Shown one piece after another: positions 53,560-61,526 of a stretch of DNA of 64,000 bases; position 1 is the stretch's first letter; each line of letters begins with the position of its first letter. The position numbers and the translations under genes were made by a program. A model generated the notes under the pieces. That model was given only the letters and a program-made list of their open reading frames with translations. It did no database searches and was not told where the DNA came from. The stretch comes from Nitrospira sp. (GTDB lineage Bacteria; Nitrospirota; Nitrospiria; Nitrospirales; Nitrospiraceae): contig BQWY01000001.1 of assembly GCA_036984305.1 (NCBI GenBank), forward strand, positions 558,001 through 622,000, in the 5' to 3' direction.

Positions 53560-53619
53560 GGGGAGATGACCCGGTCGATGCCCCGCTCCGTTCCCCTTCG
53601 TCCGTATGAAGCACCACCG

Positions 53620-53691
53620 TTATCGCCAGATGCGAATCACGAACCCAACGATTGTCACGAAGATTCCGAATGTTGCGAGTAATTCCAACAT
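53620..53691 (-). CDS. Micro-ORF 3: 23-residue single-helix membrane peptide
   Basis: ATG 53691 follows AGGAGGCGAGAGTGGCC and lies about 70 bp from a consensus sigma-54 promoter. The peptide starts MLELLATFGIFVTIVGFVI and ends R-I-W-R. It is one membrane helix with a basic, Trp-containing end and is closest to micro-ORF 2. Its transcript would run into the structured region at 53434-53559. No function is known. Confidence 0.68.
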   Translation of the reverse strand: MLELLATFGIFVTIVGFVIRIWR

Positions 53692-53763
53692 GGCCACTCT
53701 CGCCTCCTACCCTAGATCGTATGGGAAAGGCGACCAGCCTCAATGCTTGTGCTCCATTGCAGC

Positions 53764-53779
53764 AGCAATGCTCATGCCA
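53764..53779 (-). promoter_or_regulatory. Sigma-54 promoter of micro-ORF 3
   Basis: The minus strand reads TGGCATGAGCATTGCT, a full -24/-12 match. Transcription should start near 53752. Confidence 0.87.
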
Positions 53780-53896
53780 CACGTGTCATGAGAACGTAGT
53801 GGGACGAATGCCGTCGATGCGCCATTATTTTCGGCGTCTTGCAATTGTACAGAAGCGCCCCTAGAACCGAACGCCTTTAGAACTGCTAAGAGAGTT

Positions 53897-53934
53897 GTAT
53901 CGGTTTGTGCCGATGAAGGTATCTACTTGGATAC
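53897..53934 (-). promoter_or_regulatory. Paired GTATC-N6-GATAC activator sites (cassette 6)
   Basis: A half-site GTATC at 53897 and a perfect GTATC-N6-GATAC at 53919-53934, with starts 22 bp apart, 118 bp upstream of the sigma-54 promoter and 26 bp from the end of the CopD-like gene. Confidence 0.78.
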
Positions 53935-53959
53935 GGCGCGGCGGCGGAGAAGGTCGGGT

Positions 53960-54493
53960 CTAGAAATGAAGGTATTTCAAGGCGGCGGCACAGAGGATGA
54001 TGAATGCGCCTAATATGAGGTTGAGACGCTGGAACGGCACGGGCTCTTCGAACTGTTCCTGCTTTTCCGCGGCGTCCTCGTCGCCGGTCTCGTCTGTTTT
54101 GAAGACCACCGTGTAGAGAAAGAGGGTGAGCACCGTGAGCACGAGGGAGAGTTTGATGAAGAAAATGGTCAGGTATTTGGCATTATGAGCCACCCCTCCC
54201 AACTCGCCGAGCTGGCTCACCATCATCTTATTGATGAAGTGCAGGTTGAGCCCACCGGTGAAGAGAATCACCACGAGCACGATGCCGATGACCTTCTTGT
54301 AGTGCCGGTACAGAACGTCTGCAATGGGTTTCACGAATTCCCGTGGAACGCCTCGATGCAAGCTGGGTGTGACCACCAGTACGACAAAGGCCAGTCCACC
54401 GATCCAAATCACGGCGGACATCAAATGAAGCCAGTGGTTGAGGATGGGGAAAAGCGAATTGGCGTCGGTGAAGATGTTCCGTAGCGCGTCCAT
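53960..54493 (-). CDS. CopD-like four-helix membrane protein
   Basis: A 177-residue inner-membrane protein with four helices: LHLMSAVIWIGGLAFVVLVV, VIGIVLVVILFTGGLNLHFI, TIFFIKLSLVLTVLTLFLYT and LNLILGAFIILCAAALKYL. His residues in the first and second helices (HWLHLM, LHF) and RHYKK between them fit the CopD/DUF4149-like family of copper- or haem-related membrane proteins. The acidic DETGDEDAAEKQEQFEEP lies before the last helix. ATG 54493 begins the protein; the open frame beyond it runs into a repeat. The radical SAM gene lies upstream on the same strand across that repeat. A role in envelope metal or redox handling is likely but unproven. Confidence 0.7.
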   Translation of the reverse strand: MDALRNIFTDANSLFPILNHWLHLMSAVIWIGGLAFVVLVVTPSLHRGVPREFVKPIADVLYRHYKKVIGIVLVVILFTGGLNLHFINKMMVSQLGELGGVAHNAKYLTIFFIKLSLVLTVLTLFLYTVVFKTDETGDEDAAEKQEQFEEPVPFQRLNLILGAFIILCAAALKYLHF

Positions 54494-54501
54494 ATGTCTC
54501 T

Positions 54502-54632
54502 TAGTGCTGCGTGCCCAGTGCTGAGTTATGTCAGAACTATGCGAGAGGGACCGAGTGCTCAGAGTGAGTCCTGAACCAAGTATTAGCGAGCGCTTTTCTC
54601 TAGCGCAGCACTCAGGACTCAGCACTTAGAAC
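54502..54632. repeat. CTCAGCACTC-type repeat cluster
   Basis: Several degenerate copies of CAGTGCTGAGT and ACTCAGGACTCAGCAC fill the gap between two co-directional genes. Opposite-facing copies at about 54516-54525 and 54608-54625 can pair. Confidence 0.55.
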
Positions 54633-56005
54633 TTGAACACGGGGGCGTCGTTGCCGAAGCGCTTCTTGCGTAGTTCTTCCATCAGCTCGACGGTGACCGT
54701 CCCCAGACCCCGCTCGCGGGCATGGCGTTCGACGCCCTTCTTGACCATGGCTCGAAGGAAGTAGGGGATTCGGCTCAATCGAGTCTCCGCTGCCGCGTCC
54801 CAGACGATCTCGCTCTCCTCGGGCACGTTAAAAGCGACTTGAATCTTGTCGCCGCCCTTTGGGGTGTACAGGCACCACTGATCCTCGTCCATCCAGTCGC
54901 CATGATCGACATAGGGACGGGCGCGGCATCCACCACAGATTTCACTGTACTCGCAATCCCCGCATTTGCCCTTTAGTTGAGGATAGCGGAACGAATCGAA
55001 GACCGAGGACTGTTCCCAGAGGTCGACAAAGCTCTTGTCGCGCACATTCCCGGCGGAGAGCGGCATGTACGGGCAGGGAGTCAACTCACCGTTCGGCGTG
55101 ACGCGCGCATAGTTAGTCGCCGCCAGGCATCCGCCCCCCATATAGCCGGTCGCCTTGGTGATCGGCGAATTCGGATCCTTCTCATAGGCCAGCCGCTTGA
55201 AATGCGGGGCACAGCGGGCGCGTACCAGCATGTCCTTGTACTGGTCCTGGCAGTCGACCAGGTATTTCAACACCTCTTCGTACTGCTCGGGGGTGATGTC
55301 GGTCAGTTCCTCTCCGCGTCCCGTACAGACCATGAAGAAGATGTTGACGACACGCGCGCCCAAGCCATGTGCCCAGGCAATGACGTCGGGCAGTTCCTTA
55401 TAGTTCATGGGCTGCGCACTGAAGTGGACTTGGAACTGCAGACCGTTTCGCTTGCATGCTTCGATCCCGGCCAGTGCCTCGTCCCACGCACCCGGGACGC
55501 CGCGAAACTGGTCGTGTTTGCGCTTATCGAGTGAATCGATACTGATGCCGACGCCCATCACTCCGATGTCGACCAGGGTTTTGGCCATCGCGTCGTCGAT
55601 CAGCATGCCGTTGGTGCCGAAGACCACGATGAAGCCCTGCTTCACGGCATGCCGCGCGATGTCCAGAATGTCGGGCCTGACCAGCGGTTCCCCGCCGGTG
55701 ATGACAAGAAGGCAGCCGCGATTGACCTGCGCGATTTGATCGATGAGCCGAAGGCTTTCCTCGGTGGTGAGCTCATCGTGTCCGCCGCCGGACTTGGTCG
55801 TCGCATCGAGATAGCAATGCGCGCATTTGAGGTTGCAGCGCTTCGTCAGGTTGAGCGCGATCAGGTAGGGTTTGAAGTCGTCGACCGTGCGCCCGTCGCC
55901 CGGACCTGGCGACGCCCCGGACATGTATTGTTGCACTTGTCCGGCAAGGGCGCCGAGCTGGTCGCTCAAACCGGAGAGATTGATAATCGGAAGGGATTTA
56001 CCCAT
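54626..56005 (-). CDS. Radical SAM/SPASM protein with C-terminal PCP_red domain
   Basis: A 459-residue enzyme. The radical SAM cluster motif is C57-x3-C61-x2-C64 in LTKRCNLKCAHCYLD. GGEP (VITGGEPLVRPD) and SIDSLDKRKHDQFRG follow. A SPASM-type region binds further iron-sulfur clusters (GGGCLAA, LTPCPYMPL, KGKCGDCEYSEICGGCRARP, WCLY). The last 60 residues (RIPYFLRAMVKKGVERHARE then RGLGTVTVELMEELRKK) are a PCP_red domain, first known from light-independent protochlorophyllide reductase. The layout recalls AhbD/NirJ-type haem-modifying enzymes, but the substrate is unknown. It lies between the stress-protein fusion and the CopD-like gene, with repeats on both sides. Confidence 0.85.
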   Translation of the reverse strand: MGKSLPIINLSGLSDQLGALAGQVQQYMSGASPGPGDGRTVDDFKPYLIALNLTKRCNLKCAHCYLDATTKSGGGHDELTTEESLRLIDQIAQVNRGCLLVITGGEPLVRPDILDIARHAVKQGFIVVFGTNGMLIDDAMAKTLVDIGVMGVGISIDSLDKRKHDQFRGVPGAWDEALAGIEACKRNGLQFQVHFSAQPMNYKELPDVIAWAHGLGARVVNIFFMVCTGRGEELTDITPEQYEEVLKYLVDCQDQYKDMLVRARCAPHFKRLAYEKDPNSPITKATGYMGGGCLAATNYARVTPNGELTPCPYMPLSAGNVRDKSFVDLWEQSSVFDSFRYPQLKGKCGDCEYSEICGGCRARPYVDHGDWMDEDQWCLYTPKGGDKIQVAFNVPEESEIVWDAAAETRLSRIPYFLRAMVKKGVERHARERGLGTVTVELMEELRKKRFGNDAPVFKF

Positions 56006-56013
56006 GTGTAGGA

Positions 56014-56118
56014 ATGTGCTGAGTGCTCAGTGTTGGGTACTGAGCATCAGAAAGCCCTTCGTGGAAAGTGGATGTTTCATGAGGCACCGGCGGTCTCAGC
56101 ACTCAGGACTCAGGACTA
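56014..56118. repeat. CTCAGCACTC-type repeat pair
   Basis: GTGCTGAGTGCTCAGTG (from about 56017) and TCAGCACTCAGGACTCAGGA (from about 56097) face each other across 60 bases. The right copy touches the stop codon of the stress-protein gene. Confidence 0.55.
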
Positions 56119-58236
56119 CACACTCGGTTTCCCCGTGAGATCGGCAATGATCGTCTTGAGGTTGCCGGTCTTGAGCGCCTCTTCCATGTATTTTTTGGAT
56201 TCCTCGATGCCTTCATTGGCAACTTCGATCGTAATCGTTTTTGTGCCGATCTTCTCGGCGTGACGAAGAATCAGGGCCTTGGTGCAGTCGCGCATGAATC
56301 CTTCAGGTGCGCGTTCCAACCTGGCCTGGGCATCAGGAGTCCACACATAGGGAGCGGGGTCCGCTGCGTCTGTGGCGCCGGTGGCAGTGCCGTTTCCATT
56401 TTCATTCCCATTCCCGTGGCCGTTCCCACCGGGGGCGGTACTCATGTCCTCACGTAGCATTGCCTCCGCTTCGGCCGACACGCCCGTCCCTTTGTTGGCG
56501 AAAATGGGCTGATAATCCTCCGCGGCGGCCTCTTTGATCATCGGACCGGCATATTCCAGTGTGATCGTCGTCATGCCGAGTTTGCGGGCGCTCTTCTCAA
56601 TCCTGGCTTTTGCCCGACGTCGTTGGAACCCTGCCGGAACGGCGCGAATGGCTTCCTTGGCTTCCTTGGTCCACTGCATCGGCACGTCGTCGTACGCCAG
56701 TTCGGTTTCGATGCCCCCTTCCGACTTGGAGGCGGCATCGAAAATGGACTTGTCGACTTGCTTGAATCGGGCTCCCTCGGCGCCGCACACCGGGCACTTC
56801 ACGGGAGTTTCGCCCTTGCCGATATACCCGCATCCGTCGCACACGAAATAGTTCTGGCTCATCCGGTCGAGATAGGCCTGGGTGGTGGAGGATGTCTCCG
56901 GCTTCTTGTCTTCGACCACCTGCGTCATCATGCCGCTGAGCGTGTTCCCCATCAGATCCTTGGCCACGGCATCGTCGGCCTGCATTCTATCGCGGTCGAT
57001 GCCGGCCGCATCCAAGTTCCCGCCCAGGGCCCGCATGGCCTCCATCGCCCCTTTGGGCAGGATGTGCCCAACGGCGGAATCCACAACCGAGTTGCTGATG
57101 ATCGTGTGCCCCTTTTCGATGGCGTACCGATGGATCGCGGTCTTCGCCACTCCACGGGCGAACACCGGAATCTTCTCCATCCGATGGAGGGCTTCTTCGG
57201 TCCAGGCGATCGTATATTCGGCCTGGGTGTCGATGGGCGGCACGTATTTACGATTGGACACGAGCACGTTGCACGCTGCGCTACGGAGCAGATTTTCCGT
57301 GTTGCTCCCGATGTCCATGTCTTCGTCGCTATGGACGCCGATTCGGCCGACGATCAACAGCCACGGCTGCTCCTTGCGTACGTATTGAATGATCTTTTCG
57401 AACGCCTTGCCGTCCAGCAGTGTGGTCTTGATATCCGTGTTTTCAGCCTGAGCCACTTCCCGGGAGATGTCCAGGTGTGACTGGTAGATCTTCGCCAGAC
57501 CGCTGTCGATGATCTCCTCGTGCAGCTTTTCCTGTTCCTTGAACCGGAAGACCTTTCCGGCTTCTTCGTTGAGCACCCCTGAAATGCTGTGGAAGGCTGC
57601 ATAGTGAAAGTAGGGATCGAACGCCGAGATGGCTTCAACCGGCATGTTCAGCGCCTTCCCAAGCTGTAGACCGGTCATCAATCCGCCGAAGGAATAGGGG
57701 CTGCCGTCGACGGCCACCACGATCTTCCCGCCGATGGCGGGCTTGGTATCCTTGACCACGAACATGTCGCTGTTGCGTACGCGGCGAATCACGCGCTCGG
57801 TATTGCTGCCGATGACGCTGTCCTTGACGGCGCCGACGCCGAGTGCACCCATCAGCACCAGGTCGTAGCCGCTGGTGGCGATGTCTTCGACGAGGACCTT
57901 CCAATTGCGCCCTTCGAGCGACTTGCGCTCGAGCGGAAGATTGGCTTCGGTGCAGCGTTTGTCGACGTAGTCGAGGTAGGAGTCCGTGATGATTTGCAAC
58001 CCACGCGTGATCAAGGAGTCGTGGATCTGGCGCTGCCGATCGAGCTCCTTTTCGTCGTGGTATTCCTCGGGCAGGCCGGCTTCCATCTGCTTGAATCGTT
58101 TATCGTGCATCTTGGCTGCGTACACATGGCTCCCTACCACTTTGGAGCCGAACGTCTTGGCCAAGTGAATGCCCAGGTCGACCGCGGTATTCGAATGGTC
58201 CGAATTATCGACCGGGATATAGATCGTCTTGTACAT
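56116..58236 (-). CDS. Fusion: two universal stress domains, three PCP_red domains and a rubredoxin-like zinc ribbon
   Basis: A 706-residue protein from ATG 58236 (AAGGAGG upstream). Two UspA domains come first: KTIYIPVDNSDHSNTAVDLG and VLMGALGVGAVKDSVIGSN; then KIVVAVDGSPYSFGGLMTGL and IVGRIGVHSDEDMDIGSNTE. PCP_red 1 follows near 337-390 (IAWTEEALHRMEKIPVFARG). A rubredoxin-type ribbon near 460-490 has CDGCGYIGKG and CPVCGAEG. PCP_red 2 is near 518 (MQWTKEAKEAIRAVPAGFQR) and PCP_red 3 near 630 (YVWTPDAQARLERAPEGFMR). An ATP-sensing stress module thus joins electron-transfer-type parts. The role is unknown; a redox or oxygen stress function is a fair inference. The downstream neighbour also carries PCP_red. 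Confidence 0.85.
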   Translation of the reverse strand: MYKTIYIPVDNSDHSNTAVDLGIHLAKTFGSKVVGSHVYAAKMHDKRFKQMEAGLPEEYHDEKELDRQRQIHDSLITRGLQIITDSYLDYVDKRCTEANLPLERKSLEGRNWKVLVEDIATSGYDLVLMGALGVGAVKDSVIGSNTERVIRRVRNSDMFVVKDTKPAIGGKIVVAVDGSPYSFGGLMTGLQLGKALNMPVEAISAFDPYFHYAAFHSISGVLNEEAGKVFRFKEQEKLHEEIIDSGLAKIYQSHLDISREVAQAENTDIKTTLLDGKAFEKIIQYVRKEQPWLLIVGRIGVHSDEDMDIGSNTENLLRSAACNVLVSNRKYVPPIDTQAEYTIAWTEEALHRMEKIPVFARGVAKTAIHRYAIEKGHTIISNSVVDSAVGHILPKGAMEAMRALGGNLDAAGIDRDRMQADDAVAKDLMGNTLSGMMTQVVEDKKPETSSTTQAYLDRMSQNYFVCDGCGYIGKGETPVKCPVCGAEGARFKQVDKSIFDAASKSEGGIETELAYDDVPMQWTKEAKEAIRAVPAGFQRRRAKARIEKSARKLGMTTITLEYAGPMIKEAAAEDYQPIFANKGTGVSAEAEAMLREDMSTAPGGNGHGNGNENGNGTATGATDAADPAPYVWTPDAQARLERAPEGFMRDCTKALILRHAEKIGTKTITIEVANEGIEESKKYMEEALKTGNLKTIIADLTGKPSV

Positions 58237-58374
58237 CAGCACGCCTCCTTGAGGAGTCAGCCCAGACCGGCCCCTCTGGCGAGAAACGCCAGAAATTCCA
58301 AATGATTACACCCATGCCGGTAAAGAAGAAACGCGATCATAGCATCGGCCGGAAATGGAATGCAAGACAGAGGG

Positions 58375-60021
58375 CTAGCGCGATGGAGTCGCTGCCGGAC
58401 GTGGAGACGAGGCGGTCACCGAGCGTTCCGTCTTCCGTGAACGGAGGATTTCCTCGAGGGTCAAGAGCGCCTCCCGACCCGAGTTGCCCTCGATTCCCTT
58501 GATGAGGCTCCCATCCGCGTACGTTTTGGAGCTGTCACTCGATCCGTGGTCATGCGCTTGAGAGAGCGAACCCGTCCACGCTCTGGGATCCCGGCTGCCC
58601 TGCTTCCGTTCCCAGGCGGCGAGGCACGCCTTGGCGATGATGTTGTTGAGCGGGGCCGGGTTGTAGAGGAGCTTCCGGATACTCGTCGGCGTCAACATCA
58701 GGGGGTTGTAGCCAGCCGACAGATAGCCCTCCTCCAACAGGCGATGCTCTAAGTCCGTATTCGGCTGGATTCCGAGGAAGAACATGAGGGGAAAGACACG
58801 GTCCTCTCCCAGAATCGACGCCACGGCTTTGTAGGATTCGACGCTTTGCAGCAAGGTCTCTTCGGTCTCCTTGGGGGAGTTCAGCGAATAATTGAGAATG
58901 ACCTTTCCCTTGAACCCTGCCTCGGCGAGGTAGCGGCATCCGTCATAGAGGCGCTCCAACTTGAACCCCATGTGCAGGTTGTTCAGAACCTCCTGGCTTC
59001 CCGAGGTGATGGCCACCTCCAGATCGCCGACCCCTGAGCGAACCATCAGCCTGGCCAACTCGGGGGTAATCAATGACGTCCGGATGTAGCCCGACCATTG
59101 AATATCCAGTTTTTCGGCAAGAATCCGCTCCAGGATCTCGGTGCATTGCGGGTACGCCTCGCGGCCCGTAATGAACTGGGCATCGGTGAACCAGAACTTG
59201 CGCGCGCCCCATTGATGGTAATGCTGCGAGATGTCCTTGACGACCATGTCGGGCGGCCGGTAGCGAACCCGCTTGCCCTCGATATACGGATAGAGGCAGA
59301 AGGCGCAGTCATACGGACACCCGCGTTTGGTCTGCACGCCGATGGACTCGCCGACATAGTCTCGGTATTGCGGAAAGATGGACGTGAGATAGGGCAGGTC
59401 GACGGTTTGCGTGTCGAGCAACACCGTGACGCCCTGCTGCCCCTTCACGACCCGCTTGCCTTCCCGATAGATGTAGCGTTCACCGTCGAGCGGTTGACCG
59501 TTGACGACCTTCAGAATTGCATCCTCGCCTTCCCCGAGGATGCCGACCACGCCCTCGGGCAGCTTTTCGATCAACTGATCGGCGAATGCCGTAAAGGCCC
59601 CTCCGCCGATCATAATGTGCGCCTTGGGAAATTCCTTGCTGATCATCCATGGATACGACAGGTTGGCGCGGATGTGGCTGTAGTAGCGGTAGAGCTGCCG
59701 GAGGCCTTCAAACGAGGCCGCGACGCGTTTCAACGGGTTGCTGGCGAAATAGAAATTGAATGCATGTTCCAACGACGAATCGCCTTCATGCGGCGAAAAA
59801 ATCTGAATGTCCCGCCATGAAAAACACACGAGATCCGGGGCGAACGAGGTGGCGGCATCCCGCACGGCCTGAAGGCGCTGGTCGGCGGGATAGGGAGAAA
59901 GATCCAGAATGTGCTGACGCACATCCGGTCGCCGCCGATGGACGAAATCCGCCAAATAGGTGGCCCCCAAAGGATACACCTGCTTGCAGGGCAGGAACAC
60001 ATAGAGGATAGACCGCATCAT
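58375..60021 (-). CDS. B12-binding-type radical SAM protein
   Basis: A 548-residue enzyme. The N-terminal 190 residues resemble a cobalamin-binding domain (LGATYLADFVHRRRPDVRQH, IMIGGGAFTAFADQLIEKLP, VGILGEGEDAILK). The radical SAM core follows with C-x3-C-x2-C in QTKRGCPYDCAFCLYPYIEG (near 236-243) and FWFTDAQFITGREAYPQC. The classical D-x-H-x-x-G cobalamin motif is not seen, so B12 may not bind in the usual way. The last 80 residues are poorly conserved. Relatives methylate or rearrange lipids, antibiotics or cofactors. It lies 130 bp upstream of the stress-protein fusion. Confidence 0.8.
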   Translation of the reverse strand: MMRSILYVFLPCKQVYPLGATYLADFVHRRRPDVRQHILDLSPYPADQRLQAVRDAATSFAPDLVCFSWRDIQIFSPHEGDSSLEHAFNFYFASNPLKRVAASFEGLRQLYRYYSHIRANLSYPWMISKEFPKAHIMIGGGAFTAFADQLIEKLPEGVVGILGEGEDAILKVVNGQPLDGERYIYREGKRVVKGQQGVTVLLDTQTVDLPYLTSIFPQYRDYVGESIGVQTKRGCPYDCAFCLYPYIEGKRVRYRPPDMVVKDISQHYHQWGARKFWFTDAQFITGREAYPQCTEILERILAEKLDIQWSGYIRTSLITPELARLMVRSGVGDLEVAITSGSQEVLNNLHMGFKLERLYDGCRYLAEAGFKGKVILNYSLNSPKETEETLLQSVESYKAVASILGEDRVFPLMFFLGIQPNTDLEHRLLEEGYLSAGYNPLMLTPTSIRKLLYNPAPLNNIIAKACLAAWERKQGSRDPRAWTGSLSQAHDHGSSDSSKTYADGSLIKGIEGNSGREALLTLEEILRSRKTERSVTASSPRPAATPSR

Positions 60022-60025
60022 GATG

Positions 60026-60478
60026 CTACGTGCCGAGTGAGTCCTGAGCGTTGAGTGCTGAGTACTGAGTTAATGGAAGACGATGATTGGTGCTCGGCTT
60101 TGCCTGTTTTCTTTGGCCAGCAACTGCGACTCGCAAACCTCCAAGAATGCGTCCCACCTCGATCGCACTCGCCAGGAGTTGATTGAATTGCCGTTCATTC
60201 AGATACCCTGCGTCAAATGCGACGTAGAGGTGAGAACGGACCTCCGCGCAAGACCCCTTTGCAACCGATAGAAATTGATGGAACTCGCCTAAACGATTGC
60301 GCTCGAACCCCTCCGCAATATTCGACATGATCGAGGCGGCCGCACGCTGAATCTGCGACGAGAGGCCGAAGTCTCTTCCGAAACCATTGCTGCGTGTGGC
60401 CTTATAGGTAGCGTTGGTGAGCGCGCTTGCCTTCTGCCAAGCTACCAGATCTTCGAATTTGGCAATGGTTGTTTTCAT
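60026..60478 (-). CDS. Four-helix-bundle protein of the S23/IVS family
   Basis: A 150-residue protein. FEDLVAWQKASALTNATYKA, LSSQIQRAAASIMSNIAEGF and ERNRLGEFHQFLSVAKGSCA are the hallmarks of the S23 (23S rRNA intervening-sequence) family. ATG 60478 overlaps the methyltransferase stop as ATGA. The last 20 residues (from PLTQYSALNAQ on) are encoded by the intergenic CTCAGCACTC-type repeat, so the original stop was probably lost and the repeat recruited as coding sequence. S23 proteins occur both within rRNA genes and, as here, alone; the function is unknown. Confidence 0.8.
   Translation of the reverse strand: MKTTIAKFEDLVAWQKASALTNATYKATRSNGFGRDFGLSSQIQRAAASIMSNIAEGFERNRLGEFHQFLSVAKGSCAEVRSHLYVAFDAGYLNERQFNQLLASAIEVGRILGGLRVAVAGQRKQAKPSTNHRLPLTQYSALNAQDSLGT
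60031..60072. repeat. CTCAGCACTC-type repeat overlapping a gene end
   Basis: GAGTCCTGAGCGTTGAGTGC and TGAGTACTGAGT continue one another. The repeat encodes the C-terminus of the S23-family protein. Confidence 0.55.
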
Positions 60479-61317
60479 TTGACCGAGGACTCAGCACCTT
60501 TCGAGGCCCAATGGATGGCGACGATCCCGCCGGTCAGATTGCGGTAGGACACGTCGCAAAAGCCGGCATCCATGAGACGCCGACAGAGCGTCTCTTGATC
60601 GGGGAAGGTCCGGATGGAAGCCGGGAGGTACTCGTAGACTCCAGTCCGGTCCTTGGCCACGAGGGTGCCGATCCGAGGCAACAGCGTGAACGAGTACCAA
60701 TCATACAGGCTGCGGAGCCACGCCTGCGGCGGCCGGGAGAACTCTAAACAGACGAACCGGCCACCTGGTTTCAACACCCGATGAATCTCGTTGAAGGCGA
60801 CACCGAGGTTCCCGACGTTCCGCATGCAAAAGCCGGTCGTGACGGCGTCGAAACGCCCATCAGGAAAACTCAGATGCTCGGCGTTGACTTCCATGCACGC
60901 GATACGAGCACTCAGCCCGCGCGCGCGGACTTTACGTTGTCCTTCCACGAGCATCGCATGATTCAGGTCTGCTGCGATCACGCGACCCTGTGGCTGCAAG
61001 CGCGGTTCGATCAACAGGGCAAGATCGGCGGTGCCGGCTCCAATATCCAATACAGAACGCAGCTCGGCCGAGACCTCGCTGCTACGGACGCCGCGGGCGC
61101 TTGCGCTCCGGTCCATCAAGCATTCGATGACTTGGTGTTTCCAGCGGTGATGAAGCCCGAAACTCAACAGCGTATTGTTCAGGTCGTACCACCGCGCGAT
61201 CGCCGTGAACATATTCTGCACGGCCTGCTCGCGCGCCTGGCCGGACCACCGGGACACGGCCTGCGGGGCGACTGGTTCGGTCCGCGGTTCGAGCGGCGGA
61301 TCTTGCACCTGTACCAT
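60475..61317 (-). CDS. ubiE: UbiE/MenG-type quinone C-methyltransferase
   Basis: A 280-residue SAM-dependent methyltransferase. The N-terminal VQNMFTAIARWYDLNNTLLS, then FGLHHRWK, is the UbiE signature (F..IA..YD..N...S.G.H..W). Motif I is VLDIGAGTADLALLI. DAVTTGFCMRNVGNLGVAFN, EIHRVLKPGGRFVCLEFSRP and TGGIVAIHWASK complete the family pattern. It would methylate demethylmenaquinone or a ubiquinone precursor at the membrane; Nitrospira use menaquinone, so a MenG role is the more likely. ATG 61317 is chosen because the frame beyond it lacks family residues. It is the first gene of a minus-strand run. Confidence 0.88.
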   Translation of the reverse strand: MVQVQDPPLEPRTEPVAPQAVSRWSGQAREQAVQNMFTAIARWYDLNNTLLSFGLHHRWKHQVIECLMDRSASARGVRSSEVSAELRSVLDIGAGTADLALLIEPRLQPQGRVIAADLNHAMLVEGQRKVRARGLSARIACMEVNAEHLSFPDGRFDAVTTGFCMRNVGNLGVAFNEIHRVLKPGGRFVCLEFSRPPQAWLRSLYDWYSFTLLPRIGTLVAKDRTGVYEYLPASIRTFPDQETLCRRLMDAGFCDVSYRNLTGGIVAIHWASKGAESSVK

Positions 61318-61526
61318 AGCTCGTGACCCTAGCACCGGCCTCGACTGACGGTCAAGCGAGGTCGGCTGTTCGCAAAAGCGCTTCGGGAGAAACACGCGGG
61401 CTTGAGTCCGCGCAAACCCTCATCCAGCGTGCGCTCGTCATACCGCCTCGCATTGACATCCCTACAGGCGGACTCTATTCTGCATCACGCCTTGAACCAC
61501 GTCGGGGGTGGCGAAAGGGGTGATGT

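Larger units (their letters stand above)
52900..53619. other. 720-bp region with the promoter of the secretion operon and structured RNA
   Basis: It holds a sigma-54 promoter (53161-53176), activator sites (53291-53328), and several hairpins at 53434-53559 that belong to the 3' region of micro-ORF 3. The leader between 53150 and 52900 has only tiny overlapping frames. Confidence 0.5.
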
